Origin: Pedobacter cryoconitis
GTDB lineage: Bacteria > Bacteroidota > Bacteroidia > Sphingobacteriales > Sphingobacteriaceae
Direction of reading: 5' to 3'
Assembly: GCF_014207135.1 (NCBI RefSeq)
Contig: NZ_JACHCC010000004.1
Coordinates: forward strand, 124,001 to 188,000
Length of the DNA stretch: 64,000 nucleotides
The notes below the pieces were generated by a model. It was not told the DNA's origin, searched no databases, and worked only from the letters and a program-made list of their open reading frames with translations. Below are positions 1 to 7,296 of the stretch, piece by piece. Every line of letters starts with the position of its first letter. Position 1 is the stretch's first letter. The position numbers were made by a program, and so were the translations under genes.

Positions 1-2711
1 TTACCTGTAAGCCATAATGCCACAGCTGCCCCTACTACGCCTAAAGGTATCACTGATAGTACAATCAGTGTACTTTTGAAGGTCTTGAAGAGCAGGATCA
101 ATACTGCGATAAACAGGAATACGGTTACCAGGATAATGCTTAAGAAGCCACCGAATGAATTATTCCGCGACTCAACTTCTCCGCCCATCTCATAACTGTA
201 ACCGGCAGGCAGCTTCAGTTTATTCATTTTCAGAACCACATCATCGATCACTCTGTTGACCAGAAAACCTTCCTGTACATTCGCCTGTACGGATACAACC
301 CGCTTTTTCTCCTGGTGATTAATCACTGCCGGTGAAGCTTCGAGTTTCAGGTCGGCAATCTGGTTCATCGGCAATGCCACTCCTTTTGCGTTATCGACAT
401 ATAAATTCCGGAAAGCATCCATCCCTGGCCTGCCCTCTTTGGTCCGGGTGAGTAAAACACCGTAGCCATTTTTATTATCATTATTGTAAAAGGTACCCAA
501 GCTGAGCCCCGTTACTGCAAGTCTGGCAGTCCGGTCAATATTCACTGTTGATACACCTGCCAGTTGTGCTTTTTCTTTATTCACAACTACACGGATATCG
601 CTCTTTAACAGGTTAACAGGGTTATTGATATACATATTGCCTGGCACTTCATGCAACAGTTTCTCCACCTGGATAGAGAGTGCCCGCAAAGTATCCAGAT
701 TATCGCCGAAAAGACGTACTTCTACAGGTGCAATGACCGGCGGCCCCTGCTGGAAATTTTTCACCTCAATTTTAGCCCCGGGATAGTGTGCCCAGTGCTG
801 CTGTAATCGTTGAATCAGCCTGAGTTTCTTGTCAGGCGAAGTATCATCATCGAGCTGTACAAACAACTGTGCAAAATCACTCCGGTCATTCTCTGGTATC
901 ACGTTATAATAAATCCTCGGGTTTCCTTTGCCAACATTCGTCGAATAATATTTCACCTCAGGCTCTTTTTTAAGCTCTTTTTCTATCGCTCTGGCAATGG
1001 TATCTGTATAAGACAGATTGGATTGATTAGGCGTGGTAATATTAACCAGGAACTGTGGTTTTTCTGAAGCAGGGAATAAACTGAACCCAATCACCTTAAA
1101 CAAAAAGACAGAAGAAGCAAAAAGTACCACAGCTACTGAGATTGTCAGTAAGGGTTTTTGCAAGGCTTTATCCAGCAAACGGGCATAACTACCATGAATC
1201 AGCTTTTTTAAGCCTCTCATCAGCAGATTTCCTTCGGGGTTTCCGACATGGGATTTCAGCAGACGGCTGGATAAAAAAGGGATAATGGTTAAAGACACCA
1301 GCATTGAAGCCATTACACAGAAAATAACAGCCAGCGGCAGTGACCTGATAAAGTCTCCTGAGCCTTCGGGTAAAAACACCAGTGGCATAAAAGCAATAAT
1401 CAGGGTAATGGTACAACCTACTACGGCCATCCCAATCTGTTTTGTTGCTTTAAGCGTAGATTCCAGACGGCTATGACCTTCGAGCATCCAGCGTTCTATA
1501 TTCTCCACCACGACAATACTATCATCGACAAGCAGTCCCAAAGCAACCACCAGACCAACAATACTCAGCTGGTTCAGGTTAAATCCGAATAGCTGTAAAA
1601 GCACAATCCCGATAGCGAGTGAAAGCGGAATAGAAATCATCACAATGATAGCGGGTCGCATCCCCAGTGGTAATAAAGTAACTGCGACCAGTAAAATTGC
1701 AATGATAAAATCGTGTCCCAGGCCTGTTAACCTCCTGTTTACATTATCAGCCTGATCAAAATTCTGAACCAGGTCAATATTTGCAGGCAGCGTTTTTTTG
1801 AAACTGGCCAGCACAGGCTCATAAACTTTTTGTGTTTTACTGATGTTCTCTCCTTCTTTCTGCGCCGCGGTCACAAATAAACACCTGTGCCCGTTTAAAC
1901 GGGTAATATGTTTTTCTTCTTCATAGCCATAATATACCCGGGCTATGTTTTTCAGAATAATATTTTTCCCTCCGGCTGCATATACAATTGTATTCTGAAC
2001 GGCCTCCAGGGTACGGTATTCATTGGTAATAATATTAAATGTCTGATGTGAAGCATCTACACTACCGCCTGGAATACTCGCCATTTCACTTTGAAGGCTA
2101 TTGGTTACGGCACTGACCGGTAAGTTCATCTGCGCCATTTTTTCAAGATCAAGTTCTATTCTGACCTGTTGTCTGGGCAAGCCAAAAATGGACACCTTTT
2201 TGAGTGCAGCCACTTTTTCCAGTTCATCCTGAAGTTTCTCTGCATAGTACTGCATTTTACTGCGTGCAGCATTCTCCGAAACCAGGGCAACCTGCAAAAT
2301 ATTGACATCAGATGGTTGCTGTTTCTGGATCTCTATACTATAAATATCCGCTGGCAACTCACTCCTCTTACTGTTAACTTCTCTTACAATTTCCTGGTAT
2401 TTCCCTTCTACACTACTGCTGTATTTGTAGTCAACACGCAAAACAGCCACGCCGTTAGAGATGCTGGTCCTAATTCTTTTAATATCATCCAGCCCTGAAA
2501 TCGTTTTTTCCAATGGGGTCACTACTCTGTCCTCGATATCTCTCGGACTGGTTCCGGGATAAACAATCACCACAGAAAATGAGGGGGCATGCATTTCCGG
2601 GTCTTCGGAACGGGGCATGCTCAACATAGTGGTAATTCCGAGGACGATAATCATCAGAAAAATCACCAGGGTAAACTGGCTGTTTTTTACAGCATAATCT
2701 GATATTTTCAT
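1..2711 (-). CDS. RND efflux transporter permease, C-terminus cut by window edge
   Basis: This is the inner-membrane proton-driven pump of a tripartite efflux system. About 903 codons are present, starting MKISDYAVKNSQFTL and running off the window at base 1, so the C-terminal part is missing. The N-terminus has the first membrane helix. A later helix carries GLLVDDSIVVVEN, matching the paired aspartates of the RND proton relay, and a hydrophobic block follows (IGMAVVGCTITLIIAFMPLV). The PRSEDPEM segment after helix 1 is typical of the family. Its ATG overlaps the adaptor stop codon (ATGA), so the two are translationally coupled. It is probably HAE1-type. The substrate cannot be read from the sequence. 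Confidence 0.95.
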   Translation of the reverse strand, partial: MKISDYAVKNSQFTLVIFLMIIVLGITTMLSMPRSEDPEMHAPSFSVVIVYPGTSPRDIEDRVVTPLEKTISGLDDIKRIRTSISNGVAVLRVDYKYSSSVEGKYQEIVREVNSKRSELPADIYSIEIQKQQPSDVNILQVALVSENAARSKMQYYAEKLQDELEKVAALKKVSIFGLPRQQVRIELDLEKMAQMNLPVSAVTNSLQSEMASIPGGSVDASHQTFNIITNEYRTLEAVQNTIVYAAGGKNIILKNIARVYYGYEEEKHITRLNGHRCLFVTAAQKEGENISKTQKVYEPVLASFKKTLPANIDLVQNFDQADNVNRRLTGLGHDFIIAILLVAVTLLPLGMRPAIIVMISIPLSLAIGIVLLQLFGFNLNQLSIVGLVVALGLLVDDSIVVVENIERWMLEGHSRLESTLKATKQIGMAVVGCTITLIIAFMPLVFLPEGSGDFIRSLPLAVIFCVMASMLVSLTIIPFLSSRLLKSHVGNPEGNLLMRGLKKLIHGSYARLLDKALQKPLLTISVAVVLFASSVFLFKVIGFSLFPASEKPQFLVNITTPNQSNLSYTDTIARAIEKELKKEPEVKYYSTNVGKGNPRIYYNVIPENDRSDFAQLFVQLDDDTSPDKKLRLIQRLQQHWAHYPGAKIEVKNFQQGPPVIAPVEVRLFGDNLDTLRALSIQVEKLLHEVPGNMYINNPVNLLKSDIRVVVNKEKAQLAGVSTVNIDRTARLAVTGLSLGTFYNNDNKNGYGVLLTRTKEGRPGMDAFRNLYVDNAKGVALPMNQIADLKLEASPAVINHQEKKRVVSVQANVQEGFLVNRVIDDVVLKMNKLKLPAGYSYEMGGEVESRNNSFGGFLSIILVTVFLFIAVLILLFKTFKSTLIVLSVIPLGVVGAAVALWLTG

Positions 2712-3781
2712 CTTGCAGCAGTTAATGATGAATGGATAGTAATGGCGCTATTATCAGTCAGATAAGCTGATCCGGAAATAATTAATGCTGAAGCATCCTG
2801 TAAACCGTCGCTGATAGTCACTGTGTTTTTTTCAATCCCTGCGATAGTGACCTTCACTTTATGTGCTGTTTTGTTATCATTGGTGATAAATACATAACCG
2901 CTGTTCCCGTCTCCGTCCAGTAAGGCCTCATAAGGGATCTGCCAGGTTCCTTTATGCGCTGCATGGGCCGAGGGTGTAATGGTGGCCTTGCCAAACATTC
3001 CGGCAGCTATCGCCTGTGGCTTCTTTCCTGTCAGGCTGATATAAGCTGTAAAAGTACCTGTAGCAGCATCCACACCTTCTGATTTACGGCTCACTACGCC
3101 TTCCAGAAACTGTCCGGGAGCGGCTGTCGTTTCTATCCTGGCATGGTCATTCAATTTCAACTGAGCCCATTCGTGGTCACTGATCCCTACTTTCAGCTGC
3201 CATTTCCCATTCTGCGCACCATTAGTCTGCAAGACTGCTGTACCTGAAGACACCTGCTGACCAACATCAGCCAGTTTTTTTAAGATAAATCCGTTTTCAG
3301 GGGCATGGATTTCAGAGTATTTCCTGTTAAAAGCCACCAGATTGAACTGCTGCTGAGAAACCTGAAGGGCGGTTTTGCTATTCTGTAATTGCTCGAGTGT
3401 AGCTACGCTATCTTTGTAAAGATTTAAGGTACGCTGATAATCACGTTTTGCCTTTTCCTGTCCCAATTGTGCCTGCTGTACCTGGGCATTAATCTCTGTA
3501 AGGTTCAGTGTGGCCAGTAACTGTCCTTTTTTCACTGCATCTCCCTCTTTAACCAAAAGGCTGTTTATAATCCCCCCGGTTTTGAAGGATAATAAAACTT
3601 CGTCATCAGTGGTAAACTGACCTGACACTGCGATAGCAGTAGTATTGTTTTGCTGATCCAGTTTCATCAGCTGAACGGGAATAGTATCTCTATCCGTTTT
3701 ATGGGTAACCGGAGCCGAATTTTTGCAGGCAAATAGTGTCGATGCACACAGCAATAAGGTTACATAATGAAAAGCTTTCAT
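2708..3781 (-). CDS. RND efflux periplasmic adaptor lipoprotein (MFP/HlyD family)
   Basis: This membrane-fusion protein links the inner-membrane pump to the outer-membrane channel. The 357 residues begin with a lipoprotein signal (LLLCASTLFAC, Cys19). A barrel-sandwich half follows (SLLVKEGDAVKKGQLLATL), then a short alpha-hairpin around residues 100-150, the second lipoyl half (APENGFILKKLADVGQQV), and beta-barrel and membrane-proximal domains. It sits 17 bp after the TolC-like gene and overlaps the pump by 4 bp, so the three form one operon. Length and domain order are normal for the family. Confidence 0.93.
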   Translation of the reverse strand: MKAFHYVTLLLCASTLFACKNSAPVTHKTDRDTIPVQLMKLDQQNNTTAIAVSGQFTTDDEVLLSFKTGGIINSLLVKEGDAVKKGQLLATLNLTEINAQVQQAQLGQEKAKRDYQRTLNLYKDSVATLEQLQNSKTALQVSQQQFNLVAFNRKYSEIHAPENGFILKKLADVGQQVSSGTAVLQTNGAQNGKWQLKVGISDHEWAQLKLNDHARIETTAAPGQFLEGVVSRKSEGVDAATGTFTAYISLTGKKPQAIAAGMFGKATITPSAHAAHKGTWQIPYEALLDGDGNSGYVFITNDNKTAHKVKVTIAGIEKNTVTISDGLQDASALIISGSAYLTDNSAITIHSSLTAAR

Positions 3782-3798
3782 GTGTTTATGTTTTAGTG

Positions 3799-5172
3799 TT
3801 AATTGGATAATGGATAAGAAGCCTGGTTACGTTCCAGTTCTGCGAGGGCAATCTGCAAGGCTGCCTGCGCGTCAGCCATTCGCAGCCTGGCACTGGTCAG
3901 CTGATCCTGGGCATCAATGAGCTCGAGGTACAGTAACTGTCCGGCATGATAGGCTTTAAGCTGATCTCTGTAATATTTCCCGGCAAAGGATAAACCTGCT
4001 GTAGCACTGCTGCAGGCTGCCTGTGCAGAGCGGTAATTGTTATAGGACTGCGTCAGCTGCAATTGAAATGCCTTTTCCGTCTCCTCTATTTTTGCTTCAG
4101 CAGAACGGATATTGGATTGTGCCTGCGCCGCACGAAATTTGTTTTTACCTCCTGTAAAAATATCCCACTGAAGGTTTACACCCCAAAGGTAATAGCGGGT
4201 TTTATCATTAACCTGAAAAGCTGTTCCCTGAGAGCCCAGATCAATGAAAGTACTCAGCTTGGGGATGATATTGGAGCGCTGTAATTTATAATCCAGGTTA
4301 TTGACCTCTTTCATAAAGTGTAGTTGCTTCAGTTCCTCGCGGTTACCGCTGCCACCGGTCGTATCAGGTACCAGCGAGACATCGGCAATAGCCAAACCCT
4401 CTGTATGGATAGAATCCGTTAAAGACCGGTTTAATAAAAAATTAAAATAGGCACGTGCATTTTCTACGTTTTTTTGGGCATTGATTAAAGCTGAACTTGT
4501 CTTTTGCTGTTCCGTCTGTGCCCGTAGTAAAGCTGTACCGTTTCTTACTCCATTTTTTAACAGACTGGTATTAACCCTTATATTTTCATCAATCAGGATC
4601 ATTGCACTTTTATACGCTTCAACGCCCTGCATTGCCTGATAATATTGATAATAGGCCGTCTTCACATCTTTGACCAATGCCCTTTTATAGACATTTACCG
4701 CAGCTTGCTGACTACTTATCAATTGTTTTTTGATCAGGCTGTTATACCGGATCTCAGCATTAATCAGTGGCAATGAGGTTCTCATCTTCACATCATAAAA
4801 ATTGTCTGGATTCAATAAGAATGACTGATTTGGCAGCTGCGGATATTTATTTGAAGAGGTAAGCTGATTTAAAGCTGTGTAAATCGGATTCACCAGATCA
4901 CCTACCGGTACATCGATGGTCCGGCCACCAGCTGCTTTGGTATAGCTGCCCAACAGGCTCACTGTTGGCATATACATCGCTTTAGCTTCTTTCAAGGCAA
5001 ACATAGAGCGTTCAAGGTCAAAATTTTGCTGCTTTAACCCCAGGTTCTGTGCAAAAGCCGATGTGATATAATCATCGAGCTGCCTGTTTTTTTGTTGTGC
5101 CGAAACGGTGTTCCAGCTCATGAGCATTCCTCCGGCAAGGATTACAAATGATTTAATAAACGAGGTATACAT
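3799..5172 (-). CDS. TolC-family outer-membrane efflux channel
   Basis: This outer-membrane factor completes the tripartite pump. It has 457 residues with a signal peptide ending near NTVSAQ. Two long heptad-like helical repeats rich in Ala, Gln and Leu follow (for example SNIRSAEAKIEETEKAFQL and ARLRMADAQAALQIALAEL), as expected of the OEP repeat fold. It is the first efflux-structural gene after tetR. A 13-bp palindrome matching the one upstream of tetR ends 2 bp before its ATG, so expression is probably controlled by the adjacent TetR protein. Confidence 0.93.
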   Translation of the reverse strand: MYTSFIKSFVILAGGMLMSWNTVSAQQKNRQLDDYITSAFAQNLGLKQQNFDLERSMFALKEAKAMYMPTVSLLGSYTKAAGGRTIDVPVGDLVNPIYTALNQLTSSNKYPQLPNQSFLLNPDNFYDVKMRTSLPLINAEIRYNSLIKKQLISSQQAAVNVYKRALVKDVKTAYYQYYQAMQGVEAYKSAMILIDENIRVNTSLLKNGVRNGTALLRAQTEQQKTSSALINAQKNVENARAYFNFLLNRSLTDSIHTEGLAIADVSLVPDTTGGSGNREELKQLHFMKEVNNLDYKLQRSNIIPKLSTFIDLGSQGTAFQVNDKTRYYLWGVNLQWDIFTGGKNKFRAAQAQSNIRSAEAKIEETEKAFQLQLTQSYNNYRSAQAACSSATAGLSFAGKYYRDQLKAYHAGQLLYLELIDAQDQLTSARLRMADAQAALQIALAELERNQASYPLSN

Positions 5173-5174
5173 AA

Positions 5175-5187
5175 TAAACAGTGTTTA
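5175..5187. promoter_or_regulatory. Putative TetR operator in front of the efflux channel gene
   Basis: TAAACAGTGTTTA is a perfect 5-3-5 inverted repeat. It shares the pattern T[A/G]AACnGTGTT[C/T]A with the site upstream of tetR at 5848-5860. It lies immediately before the channel gene start codon, where a bound repressor would block transcript elongation or start-site access. That the local TetR protein binds here is inference from the matching pair. Confidence 0.7.
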
Positions 5188-5197
5188 GTGTAGGTTC

Positions 5198-5217
5198 AAA
5201 AAAAGGGCTACGCCCTT
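5198..5217 (-). terminator. Hairpin with U-run overlapping the tetR stop codon
   Basis: Read on the minus strand, AAGGGC-GTA-GCCCTT is followed by a T-run, the form of an intrinsic terminator. It overlaps the tetR TAG stop and lies only 25 bp upstream of the channel gene. It may end tetR transcripts or act as a partial attenuator between regulator and pump genes. Confidence 0.65.
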
Positions 5218-5819
5218 ATTGCTTCTAAGTATTCTTCCACAGCCCTGAATAGCGTAAAACGAATATCTTCATCTACAGGGACCATAATCTTTAAACGACA
5301 GCGGAGGTTCAATGACACGAGCCCGTGTACCATAGACCAGATCTGTAAGGCAGCGAGCTGTATATCTTTAAAAATCAACAGATTACCCTTCATGCATTCT
5401 TCAAGGCACTGAACAAGGAAGGCAAATGTATCTCCTCCGTTGCTCTGGTGCAATTTTTCATCAACATTCATGGGCGCCCTGATGATAAACATCAGATCGT
5501 ATAATTCAGGGTTATCCAGCCCAAAAGCGACATAGAGCTTACCTAACTGCTCTAATCTTTCCAACGGGTCTTTACTGACCGCTCCTGCCTTAAATGCCTC
5601 CAGCAGTTTGCCATAGGCCTGACGCTGAACTTCATAAAGCAATTCGTCTTTATCTTTATAATAAAGATAGATGGTACCAGGACTGTATTCAATAGAATCT
5701 GCAATATTGCGGATCGAGGTTTTTGCATAACCCTCTTCCAGGAACATTTTCATGGCCGCGGTCGTGATCATCTGCTTCATCTCTTCTCTTACACGCTCTT
5801 TTCTTTCAGCTATCCCCAT
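5208..5819 (-). CDS. TetR/AcrR-family transcriptional repressor
   Basis: This 203-residue regulator is of usual TetR length. The N-terminal helix-turn-helix is clear at about residues 20-65 (AAMKMFLEEGYAKTSIRNIA, then SPGTIYLYYKDKDELLYEV). The remaining helical domain is the presumed ligand pocket. It is encoded directly upstream of the RND operon on the same strand. Its own promoter holds a 13-bp palindrome between the -33 and -7 elements, and a similar palindrome precedes the channel gene, so autoregulation plus control of the pump is the likely role. The inducing compound is unknown. Confidence 0.93.
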   Translation of the reverse strand: MGIAERKERVREEMKQMITTAAMKMFLEEGYAKTSIRNIADSIEYSPGTIYLYYKDKDELLYEVQRQAYGKLLEAFKAGAVSKDPLERLEQLGKLYVAFGLDNPELYDLMFIIRAPMNVDEKLHQSNGGDTFAFLVQCLEECMKGNLLIFKDIQLAALQIWSMVHGLVSLNLRCRLKIMVPVDEDIRFTLFRAVEEYLEAIRA

Positions 5820-5838
5820 ATTATTAGATTATACAGCG

Positions 5839-5871
5839 CAAATATAATGAACGGTGTTCAGTAAATGCAAA
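5839..5871 (-). promoter_or_regulatory. tetR promoter (Bacteroidota type)
   Basis: On the minus strand TTTG (5871-5868) and TATATTTG (5846-5839) are separated by 21 bases. This matches the Bacteroidota -33 TTTG / -7 TAnnTTTG pattern, about 20 bases upstream of the tetR start. The operator palindrome fills much of the spacer. Confidence 0.7.
5848..5860. promoter_or_regulatory. Putative TetR operator in its own promoter
   Basis: TGAACGGTGTTCA is a perfect 5-3-5 inverted repeat between the -33 and -7 elements of the tetR promoter. A repressor bound here would exclude RNA polymerase. It shares its core pattern with 5175-5187. Confidence 0.75.
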
Positions 5872-5903
5872 TATTTGACAGTTTTTATTTTAAACGGGTC
5901 AAA

Positions 5904-5939
5904 AAAAAGGGAGATACCTGGTCAGGCATCTCCCTTTTT
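5904..5939 (-). terminator. Intrinsic terminator after ahpD
   Basis: A stem AAAAGGGAGAT/ATCTCCCTTTT has an inner CCTG/CAGG stem and flanking A and T runs. It lies 17 bp past the ahpD stop. The symmetry would let it work in both directions. Confidence 0.85.
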
Positions 5940-5956
5940 ATAAGGATATTAGAGAT

Positions 5957-6541
5957 CTAGTAAAGGATTTTACCCGCAGATGTAACGATTGAAGCAATAC
6001 GTACTGCATCAAAAACACGTTCTTCAGTAGCTCCAAGGCCAAGGATAGATTTCTCATGTGCATTCACACACATTTCACACCCGTTGACAGCAGAAACCGC
6101 TAAACTCATCAGTTCGAAAAATTCTTTACCAGTTACCGGGCTGCTCATTAACTGCATTCTTACACGTGCAGGGATCTGTGTATATTTCTCTTTACCAGTA
6201 AAGTGACGGAAACGGTAGAATACATTATTTAAAGCTAATAAAGAGGCACATCCTGCCGCTTCAGCAATTTCTTCAACTGTAGCTTCTTTTGCCAGGGCAT
6301 GTTTCTCGAAGAACTCAGTCAATACTTTATTGTTGTTATTTACTGCGATGCTTAAAGCTAATAAAGCACATTCCTTTTCAGTCATATGTGCTGAAGTTAA
6401 TGTACTCGAAAAATTAAGTTTAAGGTCACGTACATATCTTGAGTTACCTTTCTCCAGCAAATGGATACTTTCATTTCTGTAGTCGGGGTTTAAGCCCACA
6501 ATATTTAATAATTCCTGTATAGTTTCAGTGATTTCACTCAT
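5957..6541 (-). CDS. AhpD-like alkylhydroperoxidase / carboxymuconolactone decarboxylase family
   Basis: This 194-residue protein likely acts as the thiol reductant partner of the AhpC encoded just upstream. The AhpD redox centre is present near the C-terminus as VNGCEMCVNAHEK (Cys155, Cys158, His162), preceded by the alpha-helical CMD fold. In mycobacteria AhpD links AhpC to the lipoamide/NADH system, and the same arrangement is inferred here. A hairpin terminator separates it from ahpC, so its level may be set by read-through or by a weak promoter of its own. No TAnnTTTG element was seen in the gap. Confidence 0.88.
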   Translation of the reverse strand: MSEITETIQELLNIVGLNPDYRNESIHLLEKGNSRYVRDLKLNFSSTLTSAHMTEKECALLALSIAVNNNNKVLTEFFEKHALAKEATVEEIAEAAGCASLLALNNVFYRFRHFTGKEKYTQIPARVRMQLMSSPVTGKEFFELMSLAVSAVNGCEMCVNAHEKSILGLGATEERVFDAVRIASIVTSAGKILY

Positions 6542-6567
6542 GATGTTTGTAATTTATAGGGTACAAA

Positions 6568-6598
6568 AAATCCCTGCAAAATGCATTTACAGGGATTT
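6568..6598 (-). terminator. Hairpin terminator or attenuator between ahpC and ahpD
   Basis: On the minus strand AAATCCCTG pairs with CAGGGATTT around a short loop and is followed by a T-run. It lies just after the ahpC stop and before ahpD, so it can limit how much transcription reaches ahpD. Confidence 0.75.
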
Positions 6599-6613
6599 CT
6601 ATATTAAAAAAGA

Positions 6614-7159
6614 TTAAACAGTTAAAGTAGCTTCGCCTTTTTCCCAGTTACAAGGACAAAGTTCGTCAGTCTGTAAAGCATCAAGTACTCTTAATACTTC
6701 TTTAACATTACGTCCAACGCTTAAGTCATTCACACTTGCCCAACGGATAATTCCTTGTGGATCAATGATGAAAGTTGCACGGTAAGCGATTTTTTCAGTT
6801 GGCTCTAAAATGTCTAATGCTTCTGCCAATGATTTAGAAGTATCAGCAAGCATAGGGAATTTTAAACCACGTAAATCATCATGGTTATGTCTCCAGGCTA
6901 AATGCACATTCTCTGAATCTGTAGATGCACCGATTAAAGTAGTATCACGGTCACGGAATTCACCAAAATTCGCATTGAATTCAGCGATTTCAGTTGGGCA
7001 AACAAAAGTAAAATCTTTCGGCCACCAGAACATACAAGTCCATTGGTTATTTTCATTGACTAAAGACTCAGAAGTTAATGTTTCAAACTCTTTACCTTTC
7101 TCGATACTAACGACAGCTGTTTTCGAATACGACGGGAATTGTTCACCTATATTTATCAT
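6614..7159 (-). CDS. ahpC: Alkyl hydroperoxide reductase AhpC (peroxiredoxin)
   Basis: This two-cysteine peroxiredoxin reduces H2O2 and organic hydroperoxides. With the start at MINIGEQFPSY it has 181 residues. The longer open frame starts upstream of the promoter element at 7182-7189 and is therefore unlikely. The peroxidatic Cys54 lies in TFVCPTE. The C-terminus has ELCPCNW (Cys168 and Cys170), the CxC arrangement of mycobacterial-type AhpC that is served by AhpD rather than AhpF. An ahpD-like gene follows, consistent with this. Oxidative-stress control is plausible, but no regulator site was identified. Confidence 0.93.
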   Translation of the reverse strand: MINIGEQFPSYSKTAVVSIEKGKEFETLTSESLVNENNQWTCMFWWPKDFTFVCPTEIAEFNANFGEFRDRDTTLIGASTDSENVHLAWRHNHDDLRGLKFPMLADTSKSLAEALDILEPTEKIAYRATFIIDPQGIIRWASVNDLSVGRNVKEVLRVLDALQTDELCPCNWEKGEATLTV

Positions 7160-7181
7160 AATGTTCTTTTTTTTCTTGGTG

Positions 7182-7212
7182 CAAAAATACATCAATATCG
7201 CTTCATAACCAA
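7182..7212 (-). promoter_or_regulatory. ahpC promoter
   Basis: On the minus strand TTGG (7212-7209), a 19-base spacer and TATTTTTG (7189-7182) fit the Bacteroidota consensus. The leader to the ATG at 7159 is about 15-20 bases. This placement selects the internal start of ahpC. Confidence 0.7.
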
Positions 7213-7296
7213 CCCCGTTGAAAAGATAATAGATACTTAATATTGATGCCCCCATAGACAAAACCTATATACCAAAAAGGGCAAATTAACCCCTCT

